DNA of 64,000 bases from Pontibacillus litoralis JSM 072002 (GTDB lineage: Bacteria > Bacillota > Bacilli > Bacillales > BH030062). The notes below the pieces were generated by a model. That model saw only the letters and a list, made by a program, of their open reading frames with translations. It ran no database searches and was not told where the DNA came from. Within the stretch, counting starts at the first letter, position 1. Each line of letters opens with the position of its first letter. Positions 17,650-25,931 of this stretch are shown here, piece by piece. The DNA is taken from positions 20,580-84,579 of the forward strand of contig NZ_AVPG01000014.1 in assembly GCF_000775615.1 (NCBI RefSeq). Direction: 5' to 3'. A program made the translations under genes and the position numbers.

Positions 17650-19569
17650 TTATTCGAAATGCTCTTTTACCCAATCAGGTGCGTTCTCTTCTGAAAAAGA
17701 ATATGTTTCATACTCATACATATTACTTGATGTAAATAGGAATACGCTATATTCCCCTGAACTTACTGAATTTACTTTTTCAAGGGCCTCTTGTATGTGC
17801 CCTTTATCTTTCGTAGTTAACACCTTCTTCCCTTCTTCTTCTAATACATAAGGATCATCGTATTCACTGGCAACCTTCATTACCTCTACATCATCCGCGT
17901 GGAGAAATACTTGTTTATAATAGCCTTTTTCTTTTAACCAATTAATTGTATGTTCGTAAGATTGTTTGATGACTATACTATTGTTGTAATATCCGCGATC
18001 TTTCAACACAGAAGACATATGAGTTGTAACACCTTGTTCATATTGACTTTCGTTGTAAGATTCGTTATAAACGTCTTTTCGCAAGTTGTTTAATAATTGT
18101 TCCATCTCATCTGCATTGTTGAATGAAACGATAGAATTTCCTTCAAATTCAAGTTTCTCAATGTCAGAAACATCTATGCTTAATTCGTTATAATATACTT
18201 CCTTGAATCCATCTGTGTTATAGAGCTTTTCCCATTCGGTTTGTATGTCTTCTTTATTCACTCTATATTCACGGTACACTTGATCACCGTTTTCCAAATG
18301 ATACGCAATAAAAACGGGATGTTCATATTCATGAACAGGACTAGAAACATCTATCGCTTGTTCATGCAAATCAATCGTTGTTGCAATCGTTGCTGGATCT
18401 TCTGTCACTAACTCTTTATCCATATCTGTATATATGTAGGAATATCCCCCAACATATACTGCTTTTACATCTTCTTGTTTCGGTACATAGGACTCATAAC
18501 TGAAGGCATCCACTTGGACCAATCCGAACAACAAGCTGACAACAATACCGTATGCTGCTAATCCTTTTGCATGTTGCAACGAGAAGATGCGCCACGTTTT
18601 CACAAGAAGTATTGTCGCGATTACGTATCCAATCGACGCTCCGACGACATATCCAAAAAGAAGCCAGGTAATGCTATAAACTCCACTACCGAATATCACA
18701 CCACCAAGCAACATGAAACAAAACGTTACACCGTATTTAAATAGTGGCTTTAATTTTGGGATGGCAATAGCTTGTGATGCTGTTTCTAAATGACGGTACC
18801 TGTATATGAATAACGCTAACAAGTAAAAAACAATCATTCCGACGACGTATTGAATCATCATCCAACCACTAATCCACTGCTCTTCTATCATCTGAATCCC
18901 ATTAATGACAGGTGATAAAGAATGATCCAATTGAAATTGAATCGCGGCATAACCGTTAAGGAGAACGTCTAAATTATGTCCAATCAATACATACATCCCA
19001 TCGAGAAATACTAAGAAGATTCCCGTTAATACCGCTTGAACAGCAGATATCCCTGTTAACGTTCCAATAAACACACTAAATATGAAAATACTTACAACAT
19101 TCATACTTGTAGCTAGTAGCCAAAAGGCAACATCTCTTAAGCCATAAAAATAATGAACATCAAACATCGTGTGCAACAAAACTTGAATAATACCAATTAA
19201 GAAAACAGGCGCTAACAAGAATACAATTCCAGAGATCATATGGTGATGAAATAATTGCTGTCTCGTAACTGGTAAACTATGATTAAAGTCGGCCGCCTTC
19301 TTTACATGTAAATAACGAAATAAGAACACAGCCATTAAAATTGGCATGGCAAACATAAATATTGCCTGAATCGGACCGGCGAATTCAACGCTGAATAACC
19401 CTTCTTGTATTGGGTATTCAATATACATATCAATATCTTCTAATCGCATTAACATCATGATAGGAAGACAGAAGAATAACCCTACAAAATACACAATGCT
19501 AACCCAACCAACATTACGGAAGTCTTGTTTCCATAATTCCTTTTTAAACCAGGATGTTCTCGATTGCAT
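17650..19569 (-). CDS. ABC-2 type permease with large extracytoplasmic C-terminal domain
   Basis: A 639-residue permease. The first 365 residues hold about ten hydrophobic helices; the remaining 270 are hydrophilic, acidic and tyrosine-rich, with no family I can name firmly (similar C-terminal domains occur in Bacillus permeases beside YtrA-like regulators). Start set at ATG 19569, with GGGAGG eight bases upstream; this lies inside the end of the ATPase gene (26-base overlap), so the two are translationally coupled. With the ATPase it probably forms an exporter or sensor that responds to cell-envelope stress, by analogy with the Ytr system. Confidence 0.85.
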   Translation of the reverse strand: MQSRTSWFKKELWKQDFRNVGWVSIVYFVGLFFCLPIMMLMRLEDIDMYIEYPIQEGLFSVEFAGPIQAIFMFAMPILMAVFLFRYLHVKKAADFNHSLPVTRQQLFHHHMISGIVFLLAPVFLIGIIQVLLHTMFDVHYFYGLRDVAFWLLATSMNVVSIFIFSVFIGTLTGISAVQAVLTGIFLVFLDGMYVLIGHNLDVLLNGYAAIQFQLDHSLSPVINGIQMIEEQWISGWMMIQYVVGMIVFYLLALFIYRYRHLETASQAIAIPKLKPLFKYGVTFCFMLLGGVIFGSGVYSITWLLFGYVVGASIGYVIATILLVKTWRIFSLQHAKGLAAYGIVVSLLFGLVQVDAFSYESYVPKQEDVKAVYVGGYSYIYTDMDKELVTEDPATIATTIDLHEQAIDVSSPVHEYEHPVFIAYHLENGDQVYREYRVNKEDIQTEWEKLYNTDGFKEVYYNELSIDVSDIEKLEFEGNSIVSFNNADEMEQLLNNLRKDVYNESYNESQYEQGVTTHMSSVLKDRGYYNNSIVIKQSYEHTINWLKEKGYYKQVFLHADDVEVMKVASEYDDPYVLEEEGKKVLTTKDKGHIQEALEKVNSVSSGEYSVFLFTSSNMYEYETYSFSEENAPDWVKEHFE

Positions 19570-20437
19570 ACCCTGCACCTCCCATTTCATAAATAAAAAT
19601 TTCCTCTAACGTTAACGCTAACCGATCATACACCACAGGATTGTGCTGCTTCATAATAGCCGATATATCCGCCTCTTTTCCGCGAACAATAAGCAAATGC
19701 ACACTTCCTCGCTTTTCTTGATATACAATGTCAAGCTCCGCCGGCAATGGCTGTTCATCCGTGAAAGCCACCTGCACCTTATGCACATCCGCTTTCAAAT
19801 CATCTAGCTCCTTCTCCATCAGCACTTCACCTTTATGCAAAATTCCAATGTGATCACATAAATCCTCGACTTCACGCAAGTTATGCGACGAAATCAACAC
19901 CGTCATTTCTCGCTCCGCAACATCTTGAATAATCAAGTGCTTAATCTTCTTTCGCATAACCGCATCAAGACCATCAAACGGCTCATCTAACACGAACACA
20001 TCCGGCATTGCTGACAAAGAAATCCAAAAGGAAGCCTGACGCTGCATCCCTTTCGAAAACCGACTTAACTTTTTATTTTCATCCAAATCAAACACTTGCT
20101 TTAACTTCTGATAACGCTCTTCATCCCAATTTGGGTACATATCACGGTAGAAATTTGCCATTTGCCTAGTAGAATACTGCGCAAAAAAATACGGGTTATC
20201 CGGCAAAAAAATCATCCGACCCTTTATATCTTTATTCTCAAACACATTTTGATCCTCTACACGTATCGTGCCATTTGATTGCTTCAATATACCAGCAATC
20301 ATGCGCATAAGCGTTGTCTTGCCCGCTCCATTTGAACCAAGCAATCCATAAATTGAGCCTTTATGCACATGAAACGTTACATCACGCAAAATCTGTTCCT
20401 TCTCAAACTGTTTATCAATATTGTTTACACGAATCAT
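19544..20437 (-). CDS. ABC transporter ATP-binding protein (YtrB-like)
   Basis: A 297-residue ATPase. Walker A is GLLGSNGAGKTTLMR (about residues 33-47), the signature is the variant FSKGMQRQ in place of LSGGQ, and Walker B is VFVLDEPFDGLDA, followed by the switch histidine in ISSHNLREVED. It starts at ATG 20437, one base after the GntR stop codon, with GGAGGAGG inside the end of the GntR gene. It couples to the downstream permease. Confidence 0.9.
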   Translation of the reverse strand: MIRVNNIDKQFEKEQILRDVTFHVHKGSIYGLLGSNGAGKTTLMRMIAGILKQSNGTIRVEDQNVFENKDIKGRMIFLPDNPYFFAQYSTRQMANFYRDMYPNWDEERYQKLKQVFDLDENKKLSRFSKGMQRQASFWISLSAMPDVFVLDEPFDGLDAVMRKKIKHLIIQDVAEREMTVLISSHNLREVEDLCDHIGILHKGEVLMEKELDDLKADVHKVQVAFTDEQPLPAELDIVYQEKRGSVHLLIVRGKEADISAIMKQHNPVVYDRLALTLEEIFIYEMGGAGYAIENILV

Positions 20438-20438
20438 C

Positions 20439-20807
20439 TCACTCGCCTCCTCCAACTTCTGTAATGAGAGCTTTTAACTCCTCTTCCGTAACCCCTAAAT
20501 ACAAAGCCTCCGCCAATAGTTTTTTTAATTGTTCCATAACCTTCTCTCGCTTCTCCTTATTCTCCGTAGTATAGGTCGGTGAGACAAAACTCCCCCTTCC
20601 CTTCAATGAATAAATATAACCTTGCGACTCCAGCTCCCGATACGCCTTCTGAATCGTATTCGGATTAATCATCACCTGCTTCGCCAAATCACGAACCGAA
20701 GGCAACTTTTCATCCTCCTTCAGCACGTCATGAATAATGAGCTCCTTCAACCGCTCAACCACCTGCTCATAAATCGGATTCCTGTCCCTAGGATCTATTT
20801 CAAACAT
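20439..20807 (-). CDS. GntR-family repressor, YtrA subfamily
   Basis: A 122-residue regulator consisting of a winged HTH (SVRDLAKQVMINPNTIQKAY, about residues 35-55, with wing YSLKGRGSFV) and a short C-terminal dimerisation tail, the size typical of YtrA-type GntR proteins. These repress the ABC operon in which they lie, and B. subtilis YtrA responds to cell-wall antibiotics. Start at ATG 20807 with TAGGAGG upstream. First gene of a four-gene operon (regulator, ATPase, permease, ECF sigma factor). A matching operator and promoter precede it. Confidence 0.88.
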   Translation of the reverse strand: MFEIDPRDRNPIYEQVVERLKELIIHDVLKEDEKLPSVRDLAKQVMINPNTIQKAYRELESQGYIYSLKGRGSFVSPTYTTENKEKREKVMEQLKKLLAEALYLGVTEEELKALITEVGGGE

Positions 20808-20845
20808 ATACACACCTCCTAGACCATAAGGCCCCAACTGTATTA

Positions 20846-20889
20846 ACTGTATTAGTATTTATAGTACACTTAAAGTATATATCAGTCCA
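20846..20889 (-). promoter_or_regulatory. Promoter with YtrA-like operator
   Basis: On the minus strand TGGACT (20889-20884), a 17-base spacer and TACTAT (20866-20861) form a plausible sigma-A promoter. Overlapping the -10 is AGTGTA, 13 bases, TACAGT (20870-20846), one base from the inverted repeat AGTGTA-N13-TACACT that I recall for B. subtilis YtrA. This suggests autorepression by the GntR protein encoded just downstream. Confidence 0.6.
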
Positions 20890-20924
20890 CAGGAAAAAGT
20901 AAAGCACGAATTTCTGAAGAACGC

Positions 20925-21745
20925 GAGCGACTCCTCTACGAATGCGAGCGACTTCCTACGAACACGAGCGACTTTCCTACGAATGCGAGCGACTCCTCTA
21001 CGAATACGAGCGACTCCCTCGAACGCGAGCGACTTCCTACGAATGCGAGCGACTCCCTACGAACACGAGCGACTTCTCTACGAACACGAGCGACTCCTCT
21101 CTGAACACGAGCGACTTCTCTACGAATGCGAGCGACTCCTCTACGAATGCGAGCGACTCCTCTCTGAACACGAGCGACTCCTCTCTGAACACGAGCGACT
21201 TCCCCCGAACACGAGCGACTCCTCTCTGAACACGAGCGACTTTCCTCCGAACGCGAGCGACTTCTCTACGAATGCGAGCGACTTTCCTACGAACACGAGC
21301 GACTTTCCTACGAACGAGAGCGACTTCTCTACGAACACGAGCGACCCCTCTCTGAACACGAGCGACCCCTCTCTGAACACGAGCGACTCCTCTCCGAACG
21401 AGAGCGACTTTCCTACGAATGCGAGCGACTCCTCTCTGAACGAGAGCGACTCCTCCCCGAACGCGAGCGACTTCTCTACGAATGCGAGCGACCCCCTCGA
21501 ACGAGAGCGACTCCTCTCTGAACGAGAGCGACTCCTCTCCGAACACGAGCGACCCCCTCGAACGAGAGCGACTTTCCTACGAACGAGAGCGACTCCTCTC
21601 CGAACACGAGCGACTCCTCTCTGAACACGAGCGACTTCTCTACGAATGCGAGCGACTCCTCTACGAACGCGAGCGACTTTCCTACGAACGAGAGCGACCC
21701 CCTCGAACGAGAGCGACTCCTCTCTGAACGAGAGCGACCCCCTAA
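20925..21745. repeat. Tandem repeat array B, about 40 units of 21 bp
   Basis: Some 40 copies of a mostly 21-bp unit (a few are 20), each starting GAGCGACT or GAGCGACC. Between cores run a few interchangeable fillers: CCTCTCTGAACAC, TCTCTACGAATGC, TTCCTACGAACAC, CCCTCGAACGA and variants. The array fills the space between the divergent GntR operon and the NERD gene. Several overlapping frames in both directions stay open simply because 21 is a multiple of three and the unit lacks stops; none has a ribosome-binding site, so I do not call them genes. Confidence 0.95.
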
Positions 21746-21850
21746 TAGGATTTGGCTAACTTAGCAATATTTTTTATGAAAATTTGGTGGGGTTAGCAGG
21801 ATTTCCTCGAAAGATGTAGAATGGTTCATTTGGTTAGAAAGGAGTGTGCG

Positions 21851-22822
21851 ATGATTATTAAATCGAATGATAAGCCGCCGTTGTATTTGCAGCAGTTGGA
21901 GGCTTTGATGCGTAGGGTTTCTTCTCAACATCCGAGCTATCAGAAGATTTCTGATCGTTATCGAAATTTTTCCGCTGGGTATGCTGGGGAACGGGCTTTG
22001 AATTATCCGCTGTCTTTGTTGCGTTTTTCTCCTCATTTTGTTTTCTTCGATTTACGCCTTCAAAATGCTAATCTTTCTTTTTTTCAAATGGATTGTGTTG
22101 TTATTACGCCTTATGTTGCTATCATTATAGAATCGAAAAATGTGGCTGGGGATGTGTATTTTGATCATCGGTTTCGGCAAATGATTCGGAAAGATCAAGA
22201 TGGGACGATGGCGATGCCGGATCCGATTGAGCAGGTGGAAGGGCAGCGTTTGCAATTACTAGAGTGGCTTGATCAACGTGGTTATCCTCGTGTTCCTGTC
22301 GAGAAGTTGGTTGTGATGACGAATCGGAACGCGGTGCTGCGATCTAGTGATAGCCATGAGGATGCGCTGAAGTATGTTGTACGATTGGATTTTCTGACAA
22401 GTAAATTGGAGCAGATTCTAGTTCCTTATATAGAGCGGATTTTGCCCAAAAAAGAATCTACCCAGTTATGTGATGATTTCCTCGCGCAGCATAAGGAGTA
22501 CTTCCCTTCGATTCTACCTCCATTCCATTTAACTCAAGATGATATTGTGAAAGGGGTCATCTGCGTGGCTTGCGGTGCTGTGCCAATGGCTAGATGCTAC
22601 GGGAAGTGGCAATGCCCTGCATGTCAAGCTACGTCAAAAAAAGCACATCTTTCTGCTTTGAAAGATTATGCCTTGTTGATTCGCTCTTGGATCTTTAATT
22701 ATGAAGCGCAGCAATTTCTGCAGATTGATTCGCGTCATACGGTGAAACGGTTAATGCAAGGAGCTCATTTATCAATGGACCGTCCTTATGTATTACGTGA
22801 AACAATAAATTTCTCCATATAA
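21851..22822 (+). CDS. NERD (nuclease-related) domain protein with C-terminal zinc ribbon
   Basis: A 323-residue protein. The NERD domain (about residues 33-150) shows AGYAGERALNYPL, an FVFFDLRL strand and the core IDxxVIxP-like QMDCVVITPYVAIIIESKN, which correspond to the restriction-endonuclease-like acidic and lysine positions (D, E, K). The C-terminal part has two CxxC pairs (CVACG and CPACQ), probably a zinc ribbon. Start at ATG 21851 with AAAGGAG upstream. It is the first gene after repeat array B and is transcribed away from it. DNA processing is a family-level expectation, not shown. Confidence 0.85.
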   Translation: MIIKSNDKPPLYLQQLEALMRRVSSQHPSYQKISDRYRNFSAGYAGERALNYPLSLLRFSPHFVFFDLRLQNANLSFFQMDCVVITPYVAIIIESKNVAGDVYFDHRFRQMIRKDQDGTMAMPDPIEQVEGQRLQLLEWLDQRGYPRVPVEKLVVMTNRNAVLRSSDSHEDALKYVVRLDFLTSKLEQILVPYIERILPKKESTQLCDDFLAQHKEYFPSILPPFHLTQDDIVKGVICVACGAVPMARCYGKWQCPACQATSKKAHLSALKDYALLIRSWIFNYEAQQFLQIDSRHTVKRLMQGAHLSMDRPYVLRETINFSI

Positions 22823-22925
22823 CCCCACAACTTGCTTATTTTCGTAAATTATAGTGTAAGATTCTGTCACACCAGCGTATGTTTAAATCTTATGTACTTC
22901 CCCTATCAATGACATAAGCCTAAGC

Positions 22926-22960
22926 TAAGAAGTCCCTATCACACAGGTAGGGACTTCTTA
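22926..22960. terminator. Hairpin between convergent NERD and amidase genes
   Basis: Perfect 13-bp stem TAAGAAGTCCCTA / TAGGGACTTCTTA. The stop codon of the C-N hydrolase lies in the distal arm. No long T run on either side, so termination may be modest. Confidence 0.6.
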
Positions 22961-23743
22961 ATAATATTGCTCCATTCGAGAGGAGAAAACGGGTACGTGC
23001 CGGCGAACTTGTTGTACTTGTTCTAATTGTAATGTGGCGGTTATCGTTTCTTCTTCTGTTATACTTCCTTGTCTAATATGTTCTCCATTAGCATCAATGA
23101 CGAGGGAAGTGCCACTAAATTCCGTCGCTTCATAACTCCCACAACTGTTGCTAGCAACTACATAGAGCTGATTCTCGATTGCGCGTGCGGTTTGGAGAGC
23201 AATCCAATGGTTTCGACGAGCGAGCGGCCATTGCGCTACTATGAACACCACTTCTGCTCCTTCAAGTGCGAGCTTTCTTGTTAGCTCTGGGAAGCGTAAA
23301 TCGTAGCATATGATAAGGCCCATTTTCACACCTCCTAATTCGAATGTGTGTGCATGCTGTTTACCGCCTGTTAAGTAAGCCGGCTCCTTTAGCATCGGTA
23401 CGAGATGAATTTTGTCATACGTATAGACGACATCTCCTGTTTTGGATACGACACACGCATGGTTATACACGTGCCCCTCCACTTTATTGGCAAAAGATCC
23501 ACCAACAATGGCTACCTCATACTGACGAGCTAGTTGCTGCAAAAAAGACGTCGTCGGCTCCCCATTCACGTCGGCGATGTTGTCAAGTTCAGGCAATGTA
23601 TAGCCCGTTGTCCACAGCTCAGGCAAAACAACGATATCATAGTCTTCCTTGCATAATATTTCTTCCAGCCATCGCTTCACTTTCGCATGGTTTGCCTCTA
23701 CATTTCCAGGAATGACCTCCATTTGGTAAATCGCTATGTTCAT
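22958..23743 (-). CDS. Carbon-nitrogen hydrolase (nitrilase superfamily, omega-amidase-like)
   Basis: A 261-residue hydrolase with the Glu-Lys-Cys triad: E in VLPELWTTGY (about residue 42), K in YDKIHLVPML (about 112) and C in IICYDLRFPE (about 146). The ELWTTGY and CYDLRFPE contexts resemble omega-amidase/MtnU proteins that act on 2-oxoglutaramate or 2-oxosuccinamate, but no methionine-salvage genes are nearby, so the substrate is open. AGGAGG precedes the ATG. It seems monocistronic. Confidence 0.88.
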   Translation of the reverse strand: MNIAIYQMEVIPGNVEANHAKVKRWLEEILCKEDYDIVVLPELWTTGYTLPELDNIADVNGEPTTSFLQQLARQYEVAIVGGSFANKVEGHVYNHACVVSKTGDVVYTYDKIHLVPMLKEPAYLTGGKQHAHTFELGGVKMGLIICYDLRFPELTRKLALEGAEVVFIVAQWPLARRNHWIALQTARAIENQLYVVASNSCGSYEATEFSGTSLVIDANGEHIRQGSITEEETITATLQLEQVQQVRRHVPVFSSRMEQYY

Positions 23744-23808
23744 CGACTACCTCCTACTGAATTTTCTGACTTATATATATTCATTGTAATCGACCAATCT
23801 GCATGAAG

Positions 23809-23839
23809 CAAAAAGGATGCTCCGTATTAAAGCACCCTT
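23809..23839 (-). terminator. Intrinsic terminator after the LD-carboxypeptidase gene
   Basis: On the minus strand AAGGGTGCT pairs with AGCATCCTT (one mismatch) and is followed by TTTTTG, five bases after the stop. Confidence 0.75.
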
Positions 23840-23843
23840 GTCT

Positions 23844-24827
23844 TTATTTCATTCCTAAATATTCTTCTAATGTTAACCCGCTTTCTTTCACTTTTACTGC
23901 TAAATCCGTTCCTAAATAACGTAGATGCCACGGCTCATAAATGTATCCCGTTATGTCTTCTTTTCCTTTCGGGTAGCGAACAATAAAGCCGTACTTGTGT
24001 GCATGGTTTGCCATCCATTTACTTGCATCCGTATATTCAAACCATTGATCCTCTTTCCCAACTTCTCCAACATCAAAGGACAAACCAGTTTGGTGCTCTG
24101 ATTCACCAGGTTTCGCGCTATATCGGTTCGCCGCTTCAATACCATTTCGTTCTGCATAATTATTAAATAGATTTACTTGATAGTCATACGAGCGATACGT
24201 ACTAAAGGCCACTAGCTCATATCCAGCTTTCTCTGCATCTTTAGCCATTTCATTAAACGCGTTACGGGCTTCTGTACTTTCACCAGGTGCATAATCTTTA
24301 GGCAACGGGTGTTCTTTGCTCGCAATTAACACACCCTTCACATATGTCGGTGAGGAGGGACCTGCTTCTTCGTTCAGCTTTTCTTCTGAAGCTTGCTTAG
24401 ATAAATTAGAACCTTTGACAAATGCATGGTCGTCTTGATAAGTAAAACGGTACCAATGATTATCTGTTTTTCCTGTTACTTTAATGGACTCATCTTTCAC
24501 CAACTTACCGACGACTTTATAGGAGGTGCCGGGACCTTTTCGAACCTTAAGTACATCTACATTTACATACATATCTTCATCTGCTTTAGATACTCGATAT
24601 TCTTTCTTTTCTTTTTTCTTCTTCTCTTTCTTTGCTTTTTCCCGATCTGCTATCAACTGAAAATTATTGTCTTTCTTCACAATGTCTAACGTATTTCCTG
24701 AATTATTTCGTGCAACAACAACCGCCTCTGGATCATTGTATTGCACCAAATAAAAGATAAGACCAGCTGTAATTGCTAGACCTATCACACTAGCTACAAT
24801 CGCTTGGCCCCATTTTCCTTTCATCAT
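23844..24827 (-). CDS. Membrane-anchored D,D/L,D-carboxypeptidase (VanY/LdcB) with SH3 domain
   Basis: A 327-residue wall-trimming enzyme. N-terminal anchor at about residues 8-27, a lysine-rich linker, a bacterial SH3 domain (about 82-140, VRKGPGTSYKVVGKL) that binds peptidoglycan, and a VanY/LdcB peptidase domain (about 165-327). Zinc-site residues are visible: SEHQTGLSFDVG supplies H and D, and EPWHLRY the second H. It removes the terminal D-alanine of stem peptides outside the membrane. Start at ATG 24827 with GGAGGAAG upstream. It stands alone, beside other envelope genes. Confidence 0.92.
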   Translation of the reverse strand: MMKGKWGQAIVASVIGLAITAGLIFYLVQYNDPEAVVVARNNSGNTLDIVKKDNNFQLIADREKAKKEKKKKEKKEYRVSKADEDMYVNVDVLKVRKGPGTSYKVVGKLVKDESIKVTGKTDNHWYRFTYQDDHAFVKGSNLSKQASEEKLNEEAGPSSPTYVKGVLIASKEHPLPKDYAPGESTEARNAFNEMAKDAEKAGYELVAFSTYRSYDYQVNLFNNYAERNGIEAANRYSAKPGESEHQTGLSFDVGEVGKEDQWFEYTDASKWMANHAHKYGFIVRYPKGKEDITGYIYEPWHLRYLGTDLAVKVKESGLTLEEYLGMK

Positions 24828-25021
24828 ATAAACTTCCTCCATTTAATTTGCTACTAACGCTTCTACTAAAATACTAAGCTTGTGTGTCACTATTTTCAAC
24901 CGAACCTATTTCCACTTATCCATTCTAGCACGATTTCCCTTTGTGTTAGGCACATTCCGACAAAAAATATAGAAAAAAATCCCCCTATTTCCCGGGAAAT
25001 TACTCGAAGCCTGTCATAATT

Positions 25022-25054
25022 AAAAAAAATAGCCACTAGCAATGTAGTAGGCTA
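25022..25054 (-). terminator. Intrinsic terminator after the CpsB-like gene
   Basis: Minus-strand stem TAGCCTACTA / TAGTGGCTA with one bulged base, followed by eight T. It overlaps the stop codon. Confidence 0.75.
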
Positions 25055-25828
25055 CTTCTTGGTTCCAAACAAAGATTGGAACCATGATTTATGTTGAATT
25101 CGCTCTGGCATATCTCTCATTGCGGTTTGTCCTGCTTCAAGCAAAGCGGCATTCTCGATTAGGGTATGCTTCTTCTCCACACCGTGTTGCTTCTCGATTA
25201 TATCTAAAGCACGCTTTAAGTTGTACTTGTTGTTTCCCTGTTGATTACCGCTCCCTATAAAGTGAGCAAGGTTATGTTCGATCATTTGATGCGCGAATTT
25301 CTGCACCTCTTTCCCGAATTCTCCACATATGCTGCCAGATTGGATTTGTACATAAGATCCATACTTCACCAACTTATATAGTGTGTCTGGATGGTCTCTC
25401 AATTGTTTGTTTCGTTCTGCTTGGACAATAATTGGATAGTAACCAGCGATTTGTAGCTCATATAGCTTATCGCTCGTATCGTAAGGGATATGTGCATGTG
25501 GCATTTTAACCATTACATAATTAGTTCCAGCGATTGTTGGAACGTTACTACTCTGTAACTCTTCTATCAGTGCATCACTTAATCGTACCGTTTGCCCAGC
25601 TATCACTTTTATCGCTATATGCTGCTTCTCTAACAACTGTTCAAACGCATTTGCAGATTGACGCAGTACATGCATATCATTCTCCATAACACCACTATTC
25701 TCAAGTGGTGTCGCAACAATCGTATGAACACCATCTAGGTACGCTTTTTTAGCGATTTGAACACTATCACGCTTCACTTGAGAACTCGCATCATACCTTG
25801 GTAGAACGTTACAGTGCATATCGATCAA
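25052..25828 (-). CDS. CpsB/YwqE-family PHP protein lacking metal ligands (predicted pseudophosphatase)
   Basis: A 258-residue paralogue of the intact CpsB phosphatase encoded at 55857-56621; the two align end to end. D3 and H5 of the first PHP motif remain (MIDMHCN), but H7 is N, D14 is A, the HH of ATPHHN is LE, the E of GQE is T, the H of IIVHPERN is Q, and the ND-A-H motif is GSGNQQ. With nearly all metal ligands gone, phosphatase activity is unlikely. The frame is intact and keeps the fold-determining hydrophobic pattern, so the gene is maintained. TTG start with GGGGGGA upstream. It could bind phosphotyrosine tails or the CpsD kinase as a decoy; that is inference. Confidence 0.8.
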   Translation of the reverse strand: MIDMHCNVLPRYDASSQVKRDSVQIAKKAYLDGVHTIVATPLENSGVMENDMHVLRQSANAFEQLLEKQHIAIKVIAGQTVRLSDALIEELQSSNVPTIAGTNYVMVKMPHAHIPYDTSDKLYELQIAGYYPIIVQAERNKQLRDHPDTLYKLVKYGSYVQIQSGSICGEFGKEVQKFAHQMIEHNLAHFIGSGNQQGNNKYNLKRALDIIEKQHGVEKKHTLIENAALLEAGQTAMRDMPERIQHKSWFQSLFGTKK

Positions 25829-25931
25829 TTTATTCCCCCCTCAGAATATAGGTCTATTATATCATTTTCAAAGAAAAATGTTAAAAAAAATTCACTTTTG
25901 ACGAGGGGGTGTAATGCAGTACCCATTTTTC

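Noticed and set aside
20942..21727. Several long overlapping ORFs on both strands through array B (for example 20983-21624 plus and 21037-21546 minus).
   Set aside because: They follow from a stop-free unit of 21 bases; frames open on both strands at once, have no ribosome-binding sites, and give monotonous heptads such as RATPL or TSDSSLN.
20925..21745. Possible CRISPR array.
   Set aside because: The unit is 21 bp with no unique spacers; fillers recur in a few types, and no cas gene is present.
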